DNA of 64,000 nucleotides from Prosapia bicincta (Eukaryota; Arthropoda; Insecta; Hemiptera; Cercopidae): assembly GCA_036971475.1 (NCBI GenBank), contig JBAIZL010000005.1, forward strand, positions 63,191,655 to 63,255,654, given 5' to 3'. This document shows, in pieces, positions 35,428-47,873 of this stretch. Position numbers and translations under genes: made by a program. The notes under the pieces were generated by a model. It searched no databases, was not told the origin of the DNA, and saw only the letters and a program-made list of their open reading frames with translations. The stretch's first letter is position 1. The number at the start of each line of letters is the position of its first letter.

Positions 35428-36290
35428 AAAGGGGTAAACATATTCATCCCATTTAAACATAATCCCCCCATTTAAACACAATCACCCCTCTTATACATCA
35501 TTACCCCACTTAAACATCATAACTCCTCTTAAACATCATCCCCCCTTATACATCATATCCCAACTTCAATAAACATCATCACACCGCGTAAACATAATCA
35601 CCCCATTTAAACATCATCACCCCACTTATACATCATCACCCCACATAAATGTATTAACCCAATTTCAATAAACATCTTTATCAATCTTAAACATCATCAC
35701 TCCACGTAAAAATCATCGCTCCATTTAAACATCATACGTGTCCTATACACCACGCCCACTTAAACATCATGGTGATCCCACTTAAACTTCATCACGCCAC
35801 TCAAACCCCATCACCTCACTTTAACACCATCACCCAACTTACACATTATCACCCCACTTAAACATCATCACTCCACGTACACATCATCACTCCATTCAAA
35901 CATCATCACGCCATGTACTCATCATCACTCCATTTAAACATCATCACTCCACGTACACATTATCACTCCATTCAAACATCATCACTCCACGTACTCATCA
36001 TCACTCCATTCAAACATTATCACTCCACGTAAACATCATCACTCCACGTACACATTATCCCCCCATTTAAACAACATCATCCTACTTATACGTGATCACC
36101 CCACTTGACATCATCACCCACTTAAACATCATCTCGCCACTTACACACCATCTCCCAGCTTAAAAATCATCACCCCACTTAAACACCACCACCCAACTTT
36201 CACATTATCACTCTATATGGTAATCTCCTCACTTAATACCATCGCCGAACCCAAACACAATCACCCAACTTAGAAATCATAAGCTATGTT
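35428..36290. repeat. Degenerate 20-bp minisatellite
   Basis: About 43 imperfect units have the consensus taaacatcatcaccccactt. Variants alternate in part ('ctccacgtacacatcatcac' with 'ctccattcaaacatcatcac'), giving a local 40-bp period at 35,870-36,060. The plus strand is almost free of G. Confidence 0.9.
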
Positions 36291-37862
36291 AAACATTTTT
36301 AAAATAAAATACAGTCATAACATAAAAATCACCACTTTAAACATATTATCTCACTCTCTTGTACTGTTGGAAAGAATAGCATTAGTCACGTATCTTTATC
36401 CCCGGTAGAGAGTAGGTCTGAATCAGGTAATCGTCTTTTCTCACGTACGACATAACTCTCTCTTACTCCCATTAAACGGTACTCCTTAACCTTATGCCTA
36501 CCCAGTTTTTAATGGGGTAGACCGATTGTTCGGGTATGCAAATATTTACTCGTGATGTATAAATCGTTCTTTATATTTAAACCAGTTTTAAGTTAACATC
36601 TCAATCCAATTTGCGTTTATGTTAAGACTTAATAATTTTTATAACACTTATGAATTTATAATTGAAGTAAATTTTTAAAATTGTACTAAGTAAACAAAAC
36701 TCAGCCTCAATAAACGATTGTCGAAAGTGTCTAGATAGACCACCAGGATGCGTTGTTGAAATAGCAGGTGTTCAATGTGGTCAAAGAGTTTATGTGGTTT
36801 TGTACTAGGTGTGTTCATTTAATATGTTTTTATTTTGTGTTTTGGTATGTTTGTAAATTATAAATTGATTAATTGTGGTGTTATACAATTGCATACGTAA
36901 TGCTTTACCTATCAATGCAGCAATGACAGTTCACTGATTAATTACCGTAAGACAGAACATGCGTCAAGTCTATACTTTGATTTAAAGTAGAATAGGAATG
37001 GGTCTGTGACAGGGTAGGGATGCGGTGTTGTCAGTTCGAACGCTGTTACTCTCAACCCGCCATCTCCAGAGGCAGAACGAAGCAAGCTACACCACTAGTA
37101 AATTACTCCACCGCAGCTACGATGAAACTGAGTGACGAACGGAAGTTTAACGTTGAATTGGCAACAAGGCTCACTCACGTAGCAAGATGTGAACTTCCTA
37201 TTCGCTCAGATGACGGTATCCTCCACTCCCTCTGGCCAATTTCCCCTTCGTAGAATCCTATTCTGTTTTAAATCAAACTATAATCCTCCTGCCTTCTACT
37301 CCTTCTTGGACCGTACTCAATCTTTATTGCCTTCTTTTTACACTTTCGGTCGCTTCTAGTACAGTGATTAACTCGGATTAATAAACACAAGTTATCCAAA
37401 TTACTACATTGAAGAACCGGAAAATGTGCTTATTTAAAATCTGTAGTTATCATTTTAAATTATTATAAGTAATTTTTTCATAACGGGTTTTGTGTTCGTT
37501 TTTAAAGATGATCAAGGGAGTTGAGAACCCTACAATTTTCAGTCCGAAAGAGACGATATAGAGGCCGAGAATCGTTCTTATGGCCATTCTCAAACGCAGT
37601 TAAGGATATCGAATTTTCAAAATTTTTGTATAGTAGTTGAATAGCCAATGAGCCAATGAGCTAATGAGCTTCCGCTCATTTTTGTGGCAAAATAAATAGA
37701 AGGTCTAAAATGAGGATTTATGTAAGGGCAAGAGTTTATATCGGGAACCAGTTGACATATCACATGTATGATGGTGTTAGTTGCACAGTGCTTTGTTAGA
37801 CTCGCGAGAGGACACTAATTAGGAAGTAAACTACAAACAGATTTCATATATTTGTACATTTG

Positions 37863-37865
<3 letters not shown>
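36291..37865. other. Unannotated unique sequence
   Basis: One open frame of 77 codons (37,020-37,253) has no recognisable domain. The tract 'gccaatgagccaatgagc' near 37,640 is a short local duplication. Confidence 0.4.

Positions 37866-37919
<54 letters not shown>
37866..37919. repeat. (TA)n microsatellite
   Basis: About 54 bp of uninterrupted TA dinucleotides. Confidence 0.95.
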
Positions 37920-37922
<3 letters not shown>

Positions 37923-40900
37923 AGAGTAGCAAATGTACACCAACTTCATGGTAACACTGCCCACTCCTTAATTATATTATTCACCTTCTGTTTTGTGAAA
38001 TTGTGCACTTTGCTCAAAAGGTTTTGCATCCGTAATTTATCATGTTTCTAAACAAACATCTGAATATAACATTTCTCTTTCTAAAAGCAATCACAGCTTC
38101 GCCAAGTCTTCCCTCGTGGTGTTTGCTCAGTGGCTTGTGCGTAGGAGAACGCGCGTGGCCGCGTGTATTTCGCACTGTTTTTATGATTGAATGAGCGGCC
38201 CCGACGCAATGTGTGGTCCGAGCTTGGCTTCCCTACAACTAATATTTCATTGAACATCCTTCATGCGCTTCATAAACAGTCCCATGTTATTTGTAAACAC
38301 GCAGAAATGGCGTCGCCGTTGGCTTGGCTCGTATTCGGTCGGACTGCGTTAATTGACTTGTCACTCGTGAAAAAGAACACTTTCTAATTAATACGAGAAG
38401 AAGATCTCGGAGCCGAGACGGAACGAGGGAGAGAGAAAAAGTGTCGCAACTGAATTAACATTTGGATAAGCTTAGCCGGCTGCCTGGATGTAGCCCATTT
38501 ACATTCCGACGTCGATCTGTTTCCACGTCGTGTCGTGACGCTCGCCGGATCCGCTTTACGAGCCGTTGTCTCCCATTTGTCGATGACTAAGAATACACTG
38601 AAACGGCGTTCGTTCCACCCCGCCCATGTTGACACTTCACTTGATATATTCTCCTTAGGCCTAACGGGAACGACCCAAGATTTGTCGCCCTGAATTATTG
38701 CCTTTCCTTCATTTCTATTCGTAATTCACTTGTGTAGTTGCATTCCTGTTTCTGGAAACACGATGTCTTTGTAAGTCTTTTAGCCTTGCTATTCACCGCT
38801 GATGGAGAATTAAAAGCCTGTAACAATCGTTAGGCCTAAACAAAAACAAAATCTGTAACAAAAAAATTATTTCTCAGTAATAATTTGGAATGATTATTTA
38901 CTAAATTATAATTACTGGTCTACAATAACTTTTTTTTATCGTAGAGGCCAAAATTATAGTGTCTGATATACGTATAAATATAGAACGTTTAGGAAATCCT
39001 TTAACTTGAAAAACTGAGTTCTCCCTACGGGTTTTCCAATAAGTCGATGCAAGTTTATGTTGCGTGTATGATAGGCTATATAGGTAAGCTACAGGTCAAG
39101 TGTTTGATTGTAATGCGGTGTGATGGAGCAGAGTATTGGCAAACCTCTTCTTGTTAGGGCGCAGTCGGTCAGTCAAACTCAAGTCGCATGTGAAAGGTTT
39201 AGCAATTATCACCGATCTCCACCAGCGCACAGTTGGTAGCGGGGTGTTGGCTTGGCCATGATGAGATCCGCCATAACATCTTCTGGAACTGTAAGTTGGT
39301 GAGGGACTTACTCTTTGGCCCAGGTTGAAATTACTCCTTGGCCCCGGTTAATGGCAGGTCTATATTGAGGTAAGTGTTCCTGACATAGGGATTCCTCAGT
39401 TTTCCATTATCAGGGGAAACTTGTGACTCTTTCCTTAGGCCTACTTACACATGCGGTATGATACTTTACTGTGCTCATGCCCACAGTTATCCTTTTCTTA
39501 CAAGACAGTGTGACTATGATCTCTGTAAAGAGTGAAACTACTTCAGATTTTTGATCTTACACATATCAACCTCTGTTTTACACATACACCATAAAGTTTT
39601 ATCTCCCCATAATAATCCTATTTATTATTAACAATATTTTCTTGTTCTTTACACACGTCAGTACCTACTGGTTGATTTAATACTGGTTAAAACACATATA
39701 ACTCTTTTTATTTGCTTTTTCAATCTCCATCTCGACTTATCCTGCACTTCCTGAGGTCCAGAACCTGGAATTGCAATGCAAGGTACCGGGCCATAATGCC
39801 CACCCTCAATGGTAAAAAATACTATGCTTATACTATTAAGATAAATTTCAACCTATTGAGAAAAGTATTTTCCTTTGAAATTTAAAAGTCTATTAATTCT
39901 AACCCAACATTTTTCTCGGAAACGATAATATAGTTTCATATAACCTTTGATGTTTAATTTTATTAACTCCCAGTGGTCGCTGAACAGAAACAATAAATTT
40001 AAATAAAAGATGTTGCAATTTTTCTTCACGTGTCCAAACGTTTTGGCCCGATTACATTGCTTAGATTCAGACAGCAACGTCGGATGATGGACTGCAGTAG
40101 GGCTGTGTTCTATTACAATTTGTTCAGCTTTAACTACATGCTCCATCAATTAAATACGAGTTACTTTAGCAGGTTGTTCCTACAACAACCTAATTTTGAC
40201 TTCTCCGTTACGTTCTATGACATATATCTCCTTAATCGCCTTTTACTCCTTGACTTTCGCTCCAACTTCAACTATCCTAACACCTTATGTCTGTCAATCA
40301 CTCGATAGATCTTAACGCATAACCTTCCCAGAATGACTGTAATAAATCGATGCTGATTTATAGCACTATCTTTTAAATAAGTTCTTTTCTGTTCCTAGAG
40401 TTTAGTCAAGGTCAGAAGACGTTCTTTCTTTTATTTGTTATTTTTACAGTTCCGTCAAAAGTTTGTTAAATAGTGCTCTAGTTTATTTCAAGTGTTTTAT
40501 CTCTCTCAATTCATAGCCTGAAATTCCTAAGCTACTTCTTATTTTATTTTAATTCTCATACTATTGCACATTTGTCATTTGTTTCAGTCGTTTGTTCTTC
40601 CAGTTTCAATTAAAACTGCAATAGAAACATTATAAACATAATGTTTTGAGAAATGGTCAAAGCGGCGTCGGCGGCTCGTCCCCGCTTTCGCCCATTGTTG
40701 GAATGGTGGTCTCTATAACAACCGTGTACGCGGTGCCAATCGCTTCCTTCCTGCACGTGACTCTTCTCTTTCTCCACGTAAACGAGACGACGCAGTTGTA
40801 TACAATGCACACTCATCCGTCTCTCCAAGCTATCTACAAATATAATATGTAGTTTCAAATATTAGTTCCAATGTAGACTCCGTAGATATCGATTATATCT

Positions 40901-42717
40901 ATATTACATTTATAGATATTTAACGTCGCAATTCTATGGTATCTACGTATACGCCACCGAAATATATAGAAACAAATTTGTTTCCTATAAAGAGACTCAC
41001 AGGGCAACAAATACTTTGTTTTACAGATTTTTAAACATTTTTCAGGCAACCATAAAAAAGTGTTGATTTATAGTATCTTGTCCCTTTTCTCAATTTCCCA
41101 GATATTTTATTTTCGCTTTTGGTATTACAATGTCTTAATATGGACACGCATTCTGAAATAGACAACGGGCGCGAAATAATGAGCCCTAATGCACTTGACT
41201 GTAAATGTAGTATTATGCATCCAAGTCATAGACAAAACAAATACTTCATCTGCTACGTCTACTTCCTATTTATTATTATACTTACCTATACAATATAGTA
41301 ATTTTTAATACTATTGGTTAGAAAACAGCTGATTGGGCGGGTTGCATATCAGAACGTCGTAATCTTATTCGACCCTGGAGATGTTGAAGTAACAAGTACC
41401 TGAAACTTCTCCAGCTCTCTGGACAGGTATTCCAGCCAGTTTCCAAACGTGGAGGACCACCTGCTCACCCTGCAAGAGCACCACGCTACCTAGAAACTCG
41501 ACTTGTCGTCATCACAACCACAGTCTAAAAAAACTCCTTCATCTTCATCCCCTACCTTCGTCCTGTTATCAAGTCCGCTTCCCAACATTATCATTTTTTT
41601 TCTGTTAGATAACAACAAAAGTGATCCTCCTCCAGAAACATCACAAACCTCTCGGCCGGACAGTTCGAAGATAGAAGCCTGGGGCAGAAACCTATCTTTA
41701 GAGTTCTGCAGAGAACCGAAGAGTTCAGATAAAAGAGCTGGAGGCTTATACCTATCTTTCGATTTCATCTTACATTCGATCAACCGTGGAGGTTTCTATC
41801 CATCTTCATCTCCAAACTCTCCTTGGATTGCGTCGTAAGGCAAGAACGGTTCTGCTTCGGGAGGGGCATTTTACTACCCAGTAGCAACTGAGGGACACCA
41901 ACTCGATGTCGGATGCTTCCAATAAAACACTAGTGACCAACCGCAATACTCTTCGACTACAGCAAAGGCTTCGCTGAGCTTTGCACCAGATTCTAATGGC
42001 TCTGCTGGTAACACTACGTATAACCAAACTTTCTACTTCTGTTCCTATATATTTACTCTACTTTTGCTATGCTACTAATGCGTGTGTTATTTTTAATTAT
42101 TGCACAATACACGTAATACGCCTAAACCTATACCTAACTTTAGCTAGTAAAAACACGTATAACACAGATTTTTTTAGAATTATGTTTATTTAGGCACTCG
42201 CATAAAATTGTTGTTTTGAAGGATAATTAGCGGTTCGTAAGTGAGTTGAGTAAATCTATTACAAAGACGAAAAAAATGTTCTACAAAATATTTATAAAAG
42301 TAAATAGGGCCTATTACGTTTATAAAGTATAACATATGAAAATGTGTAAAACATTTTCAGGCTTGTTAGCCTGTATTTGCTAAGATAGCAAATAAATAAC
42401 TTCACTCGCTTATCAAACAGTTTATAAATTGTTTTCCCCACTATCTTCTTTATTGTAATCATATCATTTTCAACTGGCCAACATCTATTATCCACTTTTC
42501 GTTTAGCTTACGACCAACGGTACTGTTTTTGATTTGTGTACATTCTTTTATATCTACAACAGGCAATACTCATTACCCCGTAGAAGATACATCTTCCAAG
42601 AAGAAGTGGGCGTGTCTCGTGGTATGCCAATCGTAAGCAAGTAGATTTATCAGTTCAAGTAGGAATAGTCGAATGTAAGTAAACAGTTCAAATATATCTT
42701 TAGACGCACGCGCGTGC
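37920..42717. other. Unique sequence with several GC-richer blocks
   Basis: 38,090-38,660 is CpG-containing and GC-richer than its surroundings. 39,110-39,460 is complex and includes splice-donor-like strings (actgtaagt, gaggtaagt). 40,650-40,830 contains cacgtg and cacgta. The 41,500-41,840 frames on both strands show nothing recognisable. These could be conserved non-coding DNA, short exons or old transposons. I cannot assign a product. Confidence 0.35.
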
Positions 42718-43500
42718 GGGCGTCGACTTATTCAATTCCTTCTATCAGCTCACAACTCTCCCTACATTTACATCTTGTACAAATTTCCAATCGTTAATAT
42801 AATACATTTTTATTCATCCAATCACCTTCAAATACATTTTTTTAAACCTGCAATGGTCGTCAATTGATGTAAAGACCGTTCTAAAAAAATAATCATTCAA
42901 TAAACTTAATTATAAGGTCAGATTCAAACTACTAAGTATCTTCATATTCAAAACCTTGCGCTTTTGGCACTGAGCCAACATTCCCATAGCTAGAAGTGTA
43001 TTTCTTAAGGTCGTCGAAACCTCCATTGCACAATAAATTGTTGCCATGGTTACCACACAATATAAATAATGAGCAAGGATTAAAAAAAAGAAAAGAATAA
43101 AATAAACAAAGTGGATTAACGTTATCGAGCGTTGCTTCACAAACGGACAATGCGAAAGGAAAGCGAAAAGAAACTACAACACAATACGAGCGACAAAAAA
43201 ATGAAAGCCGACAAATAGTAACAAATACAAATAATAGTACAACACCATAAATAGTAAGGAAAATTGAAAATTGCAAAAGGAATTCGGTTTATATTTTGCC
43301 ACTTAATATTGTAATTTTGACCCATGTACATACATGTTTATATTACTGTAATTTACTTTACAACTAAAATTTTCTTTGTTGACTTGTGTATGGATTGACT
43401 TTGAAAAATATTATTGTATATACCTATTACTTTTTTTGTTTACGTTTAGGTAAGCCTTTAGTTATTTGCTTTATAAGAGTAGGCCTACACGAGTAACAAG
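42718..43500 (-). repeat. Interspersed repeat family A, copy 3
   Basis: The reverse complement aligns with 17,060-17,850 in order through 'gtcaacaaagaaaat', 'gtagtttcttttcgctttcc', 'gaggtttcgacgac', 'gttggctcagtgcc' and 'gattggatgaataaaaatgt'. Short open frames within it have no recognisable product. Confidence 0.75.
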
Positions 43501-43739
43501 GTGAAATGCTGTTAACGGATCTATACCGCATTCATATCATCAAGGATTCTTACCTGACATATTTTATCTGAATCGATTAAATTATTTCTCGCCGTTTGAG
43601 AGCACCCGGTACCCGGTTCTTTATTTTCATTTTTATTCAACTATCTGGGCAGAAATTACTAATCTGAACTTATGTTTTGGACTTAAAACAACAACAACAA
43701 AACAAATCAAGTGGTTACTTAAATTACCATGGTATTGTT

Positions 43740-43782
43740 TTATATATATATATATATATATAATAAATAACAGTTATACAAC

Positions 43783-43860
<78 letters not shown>
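43740..43860. repeat. (AT)n microsatellite, interrupted
   Basis: Three AT runs are separated by a short palindromic insert ('aacagttatacaactgtt') and by single T interruptions. Confidence 0.9.
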
Positions 43861-43862
<2 letters not shown>

Positions 43863-45127
43863 AATTAACATTTTTAAAATTACGCAATACTTTTACGATT
43901 TGGTTGAGCCGGAAAGGAACTGGCATGTTTTCTCTGACAAAGTGTTTTATTATTATTTATTTAGAAATCTTTTTCGCTTCAGTGTACACTCGTGGAAATG
44001 AACAAACCGAAGAAAATCTCGGATACCGTGTACAGCTTGGGAGCGCTGCGGCTTCCAAAACCAACAATAACAGAGCACCCAGCCGCACCGAGCCGGATGT
44101 TCGCCTGACTCCACAATGTTTGAGTTACGGATATTCGGCCCATTGAAGATTCCACGATATTGGCAAAACCCAGGGAACGGAAAAGATATTTTAATAAGTA
44201 AACAGTGTTCTTTTGATGTAGTACGAGGTCAGTGGAAACGATAATAGACCGTGTTGTCTCAAGTGCTTTGCCAGTGCTGTGTGATCTTCCAGCTTAGTGT
44301 AAGCCGAGTTGCCTACTTCAGCTCAGTTTGGATATTGAGCCCCCGCCCCGCTACCCCCGCCCGCTTTATCAAAGCTTTCTTTCCCTACAAAGAGTAGGCT
44401 ACATTGTTTTAATATCAATATACTTTTACCTCCCCAACCCCCGTTGCTTTAAGTCCCCTATTTTGTTCCACGTTTAATGTAGAGGTTTTCTTACCAAAGT
44501 GGTCTGAAGCAGGTTTTACTTGAATTATTGCGACAGAGGCTGTAAATGCACCGACATGAAGGTAATTTTATTTAGAAAGCATAATCATAAACAATGCTCC
44601 ATGAGTGAAAACAGAAAACGATGATAATGTTTGAAATGTTTTTTATGTGTGTTCTATACTAAAACACAACTAGAAAAGCACCGCCTGAGATAATTTCTTT
44701 ATTTTGTTCGTATCTTATCTCTAATGTTACCCGTTGCACTGTATTTAGATATAGCCTATACAACAACCGACCGGCATATTATTTCAATTTCAGAATTTCT
44801 CTTAGCATTCTTTTGTATACGAGAATACGTATGAAATATAGTAGCTAACTGGTTTTACATAAAATTTAGAAATCATTCGACAGATAATTGACGATTTATC
44901 CAAATCCACTGTTTTATAAGTGGTTCTGATACTGTTAGGAAGATGTAAAGATAAGATGTCATAGCACTATGTATGTAACAAAAAATATGTACTGTATCCG
45001 AAATATATTAACGGCTACAAACTAGTGACTATAAATCCAACACATTAATTTTATTTCTTTCGGTTTTATAGGCATACGTAGACTACGTTCCTGAGGAATG
45101 ATGCTATAAGGTGAATAGTCGATGAAG
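43861..45127. other. Unannotated unique sequence
   Basis: A plus-strand frame of 80 codons at 43,904-44,146 begins MSRKGTGMFSLTKCFIIIYL and has a hydrophobic start. It lacks other support and I do not recognise it. C-rich runs lie near 44,340-44,370. Confidence 0.35.
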
Positions 45128-45640
45128 GATTAAGTCTTAGGGGCTAATGTAGCCTGTGAGGGATTTTGCTTTAGGGCTTATGTAGCCTGTGAGGGATTTA
45201 GCTTTAGGGCTATTGTGGCCTGTGAGGGATTTAACTTTAGGGCTTATGTAGCCTGTGAGGGATTAAGCTTTAGGGCTTATGTAGCCTGTGAGGGATTTAG
45301 CTTTAGGGCTTATGTAGCCTGTGAGGGATTAAGCTTTAGGGCTTATGTAGCCTGTGAGGGATTAAGCCTTAGGGGCTAATGTAGCCTGTGAGGGATTTTG
45401 CTTTAGGGTTTATGTAGCCTGTGAGGGATTTAGCTTTAGGGTTATTGTAGCCTGTGAGGGATTTAGCTTTAGGGCTTATGTAGCCTGTGAGGGATTAAGC
45501 TTTAGGGCTTATGTAGCCTGTGAGGGATTTAGCTTTAGGGCTTATGTAGCCTGTGAGGGATTTAGCTTTAGGGCTTATGTAGCCTGTGAGGGATTTAGCT
45601 TTAGGGCTTATGTAGAATGTGAGGGATTAAGCTTTAGCTT
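45128..45640. repeat. 33-bp minisatellite, about 15 copies
   Basis: The unit is 'gggcttatgtagcctgtgag' followed by 'ggatttagcttta'. Units are highly similar, with a few alternating 'attaagc' and 'atttagc' variants. The array ends where PLE-related sequence begins. Confidence 0.95.
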
Positions 45641-45644
45641 TATA

Positions 45645-46380
45645 ACCGGAACACAAAAATAATAAAAATAAAAAAATCTACCTAAAATATAAATACACCA
45701 TTAACAAAATAGAAAAATTAACAAATATATACAACAAAGAATAATACACTCTAACATACAAACCAAACAACAAAATAATAAAATATCTTAATAACACAAA
45801 CCACAAAACAAATACAGAAAAACATAACCTATCAGGAATTAACAAAATTACATGTAACGACTGCAACGCATTTTACATAGGGAAAACAACCAGATCATTT
45901 AAAATAAGACTTGAACATTACAGAGCATTCAAAAATAAAAATACAAAAACATCAAATGTTGCAGCACTCCTAATACTTGAAGTAAATAATAAACCAATAG
46001 AACTAAACTCACTAGAAAAATATCATATTTATAAAAACATACACACCAGTTTAATAAACCTACAGACAACATATGCAGACGACGTACTATTCAAAAACAT
46101 TATACACACGGTTCAAGAAGAAATATGTATGACGTCAACAAATACCAACATCACGGACCGAACATCCACACCAGAAAAATAGAGAAAAATTCAGTATTCG
46201 ACAATGGTCAAGTGACCGAAAGGTGCATCACATAAGGTAAAATTATTGCAGTTAGTTATTGTTGCAATAATAATAACTTCATAAAGTCAGTACAACGGAA
46301 ACATAATGGACGTGAAATATCACGATATATATATATCACACTCTAAGGAGAGTGTGACCTAAAAGAAGGAATTTAATAAA
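45645..46380 (+). mobile_element. 5'-truncated Penelope-like retroelement, copy 2
   Basis: The linker and GIY-YIG endonuclease region are present without the reverse transcriptase. The 3' UTR holds 'ggtcaagtgaccgaaagg', a short stem next to a GAAA core. A perfect hairpin with a 9-bp stem (tcacactct, loop aagg) lies at 46,336-46,357, close to the likely 3' end. Confidence 0.75.
45745..46182 (+). pseudogene. GIY-YIG endonuclease of PLE (partial)
   Basis: An open frame of 145 codons runs to a TAG at 46,180-46,182. Residues 31-50 contain GINKITCNDC and NAFYIGKTTR. GIN stands where GIY is usual, CxxC (37-40) is the zinc-binding-like pair seen in PLE nucleases, and YIG is at 44-46. They are followed by RSFKIRLEHY with the conserved Arg and His. 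LNSLEKYHIYK (about 88-98) carries a Glu in the expected metal-binding region. In-frame sequence upstream of a TAA at 45,742-45,744 (IYLKYKYTINKIEKL) looks like the linker between reverse transcriptase and nuclease, so the stop is a decay mutation. Asn replacing the Tyr of GIY would be expected to weaken catalysis. There is no start Met, and 5' truncation occurred beside the 33-bp array. Confidence 0.88.
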
Positions 46381-47321
46381 AACGAATTTAAAAAGTGTCT
46401 CAAACAACAGACACTGATGGAGATAGGCTAATGGGATTGAAATCGTCTCAATACGTTCTTCTTACATTTACTTACATTATAGGTTGGGGAATTGGTAATT
46501 TTATTATGTTTAAATCGAATAATTTTTTTTCTTAAACTCTAAATTTTTTTCAATTGCCATGACACTGTTTATATTTTGAAACAATATTTTTACATTTTCT
46601 GCGTCGCTTTACTTTTTACAAATCCTCAAATCGTCAGAGTAGAACCACAATAAAACTTAAAAGACCTGACGTAACAGCGAGCTTTCCGAGCTACGTCTTG
46701 GATTCGCCCTCAAGTCTCCTGAATCCTTTGAAAGTATCGGAAACCCCGCAAGACCTGAGGTAAGCAGCAATCCCGGCATCTCCACTGGCGCCGGTAAGTT
46801 TTAACCAAATCACGATACACTCGGGGTATTTTTAAACCGTATGCTGATTGTTGTATGTTTGGCAAAAATAAAATTAAAGCTTTAGAAACGTAAAAAAGCT
46901 CGGAAACGTAATAAATCACGCGGCATGGTATCCGTGTCAATATTTACTGTCCGATGAACTTTGTGTTTACTCAAACATTTGCCATAACAAATGGATCGTG
47001 TAGACTGTTAGATAAAGTTGAGTTATAACGCGAAGGCGTGTTTGTGCAGCGTTTTTACCTCGCTTTGATCACTGAAACTAAACTAAGTTTGAGTGAATAT
47101 CTGGCGCCACCTATGTTTTACTTTAATACAGTTAAATTGGTCTGCAGCAGTTAGCTGAAGGACTTTCTTTATTTTCTTACATAACAGGAATATAATTCAC
47201 GCATTACTAATGAATAGCCGTGTGTATAATTTCGTAAATAACTTATTTATTTAAAAAATAAACTCTTGCAGCAACGTATCAGTCGAGACTGTCGAGACTA
47301 ATACAAGTAAATGTATATCTA
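46381..47321. other. Unannotated unique sequence
   Basis: A somewhat GC-richer patch lies at 46,640-46,820 and includes 'ctgaggtaagc' and 'gccggtaagttt', which resemble splice donors. No coding frame supports an exon there. Confidence 0.35.
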
Positions 47322-47365
47322 TATATATATCAAGCGTCACGTGACGGGTGCGATCGAATCCCACC

Positions 47366-47413
<48 letters not shown>

Positions 47414-47446
47414 AGCGTCACGTGACGGGTGCGATCGAATCCCACC

Positions 47447-47504
<58 letters not shown>

Positions 47505-47537
47505 AGCGTCACGTGACGGGTGCGATCGAACCCCACC

Positions 47538-47573
<36 letters not shown>

Positions 47574-47606
47574 AGCGTCACGTGACGGGTGCGATCGAAT
47601 CCCACC

Positions 47607-47658
<52 letters not shown>

Positions 47659-47691
47659 AGCGTCACGTGACGGGTGCGATCGAATCCCACC

Positions 47692-47725
<34 letters not shown>

Positions 47726-47873
47726 AGCGTCACGTGACGGGTGCGATCGAATCCCACCCGATATATATATATATATATATATATATATCAAGCGTCACGT
47801 GACGGGTGCGATCGAATCCCACCCGATATATATATATATATATCAAGCGTCACGTGACGGGTGCGATCGAATC
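47322..47873. repeat. Compound array: eight 39-bp cores separated by (TA)n
   Basis: Eight cores begin at 47,330, 47,411, 47,502, 47,571, 47,656, 47,723, 47,788 and 47,843. They are nearly identical, separated by TA tracts of varying length, and the last is cut short. Each core contains the palindrome CGTCACGTGACG, then GGGTGCGATCGAATCCCACCC in which the ends pair and GATCGAATC fits an RNA polymerase III box B. Frames of YIYIYI through it are artefacts of TA. Confidence 0.95.

Noticed and set aside
37020..37253. Small protein gene
   Set aside because: 77 codons without recognisable motif or context.
41490..41838. Overlapping frames on both strands (about 100 codons each) as genes
   Set aside because: Opposing open frames in a locally stop-poor stretch with Ser/Pro-rich low complexity. 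Nothing is recognisable.
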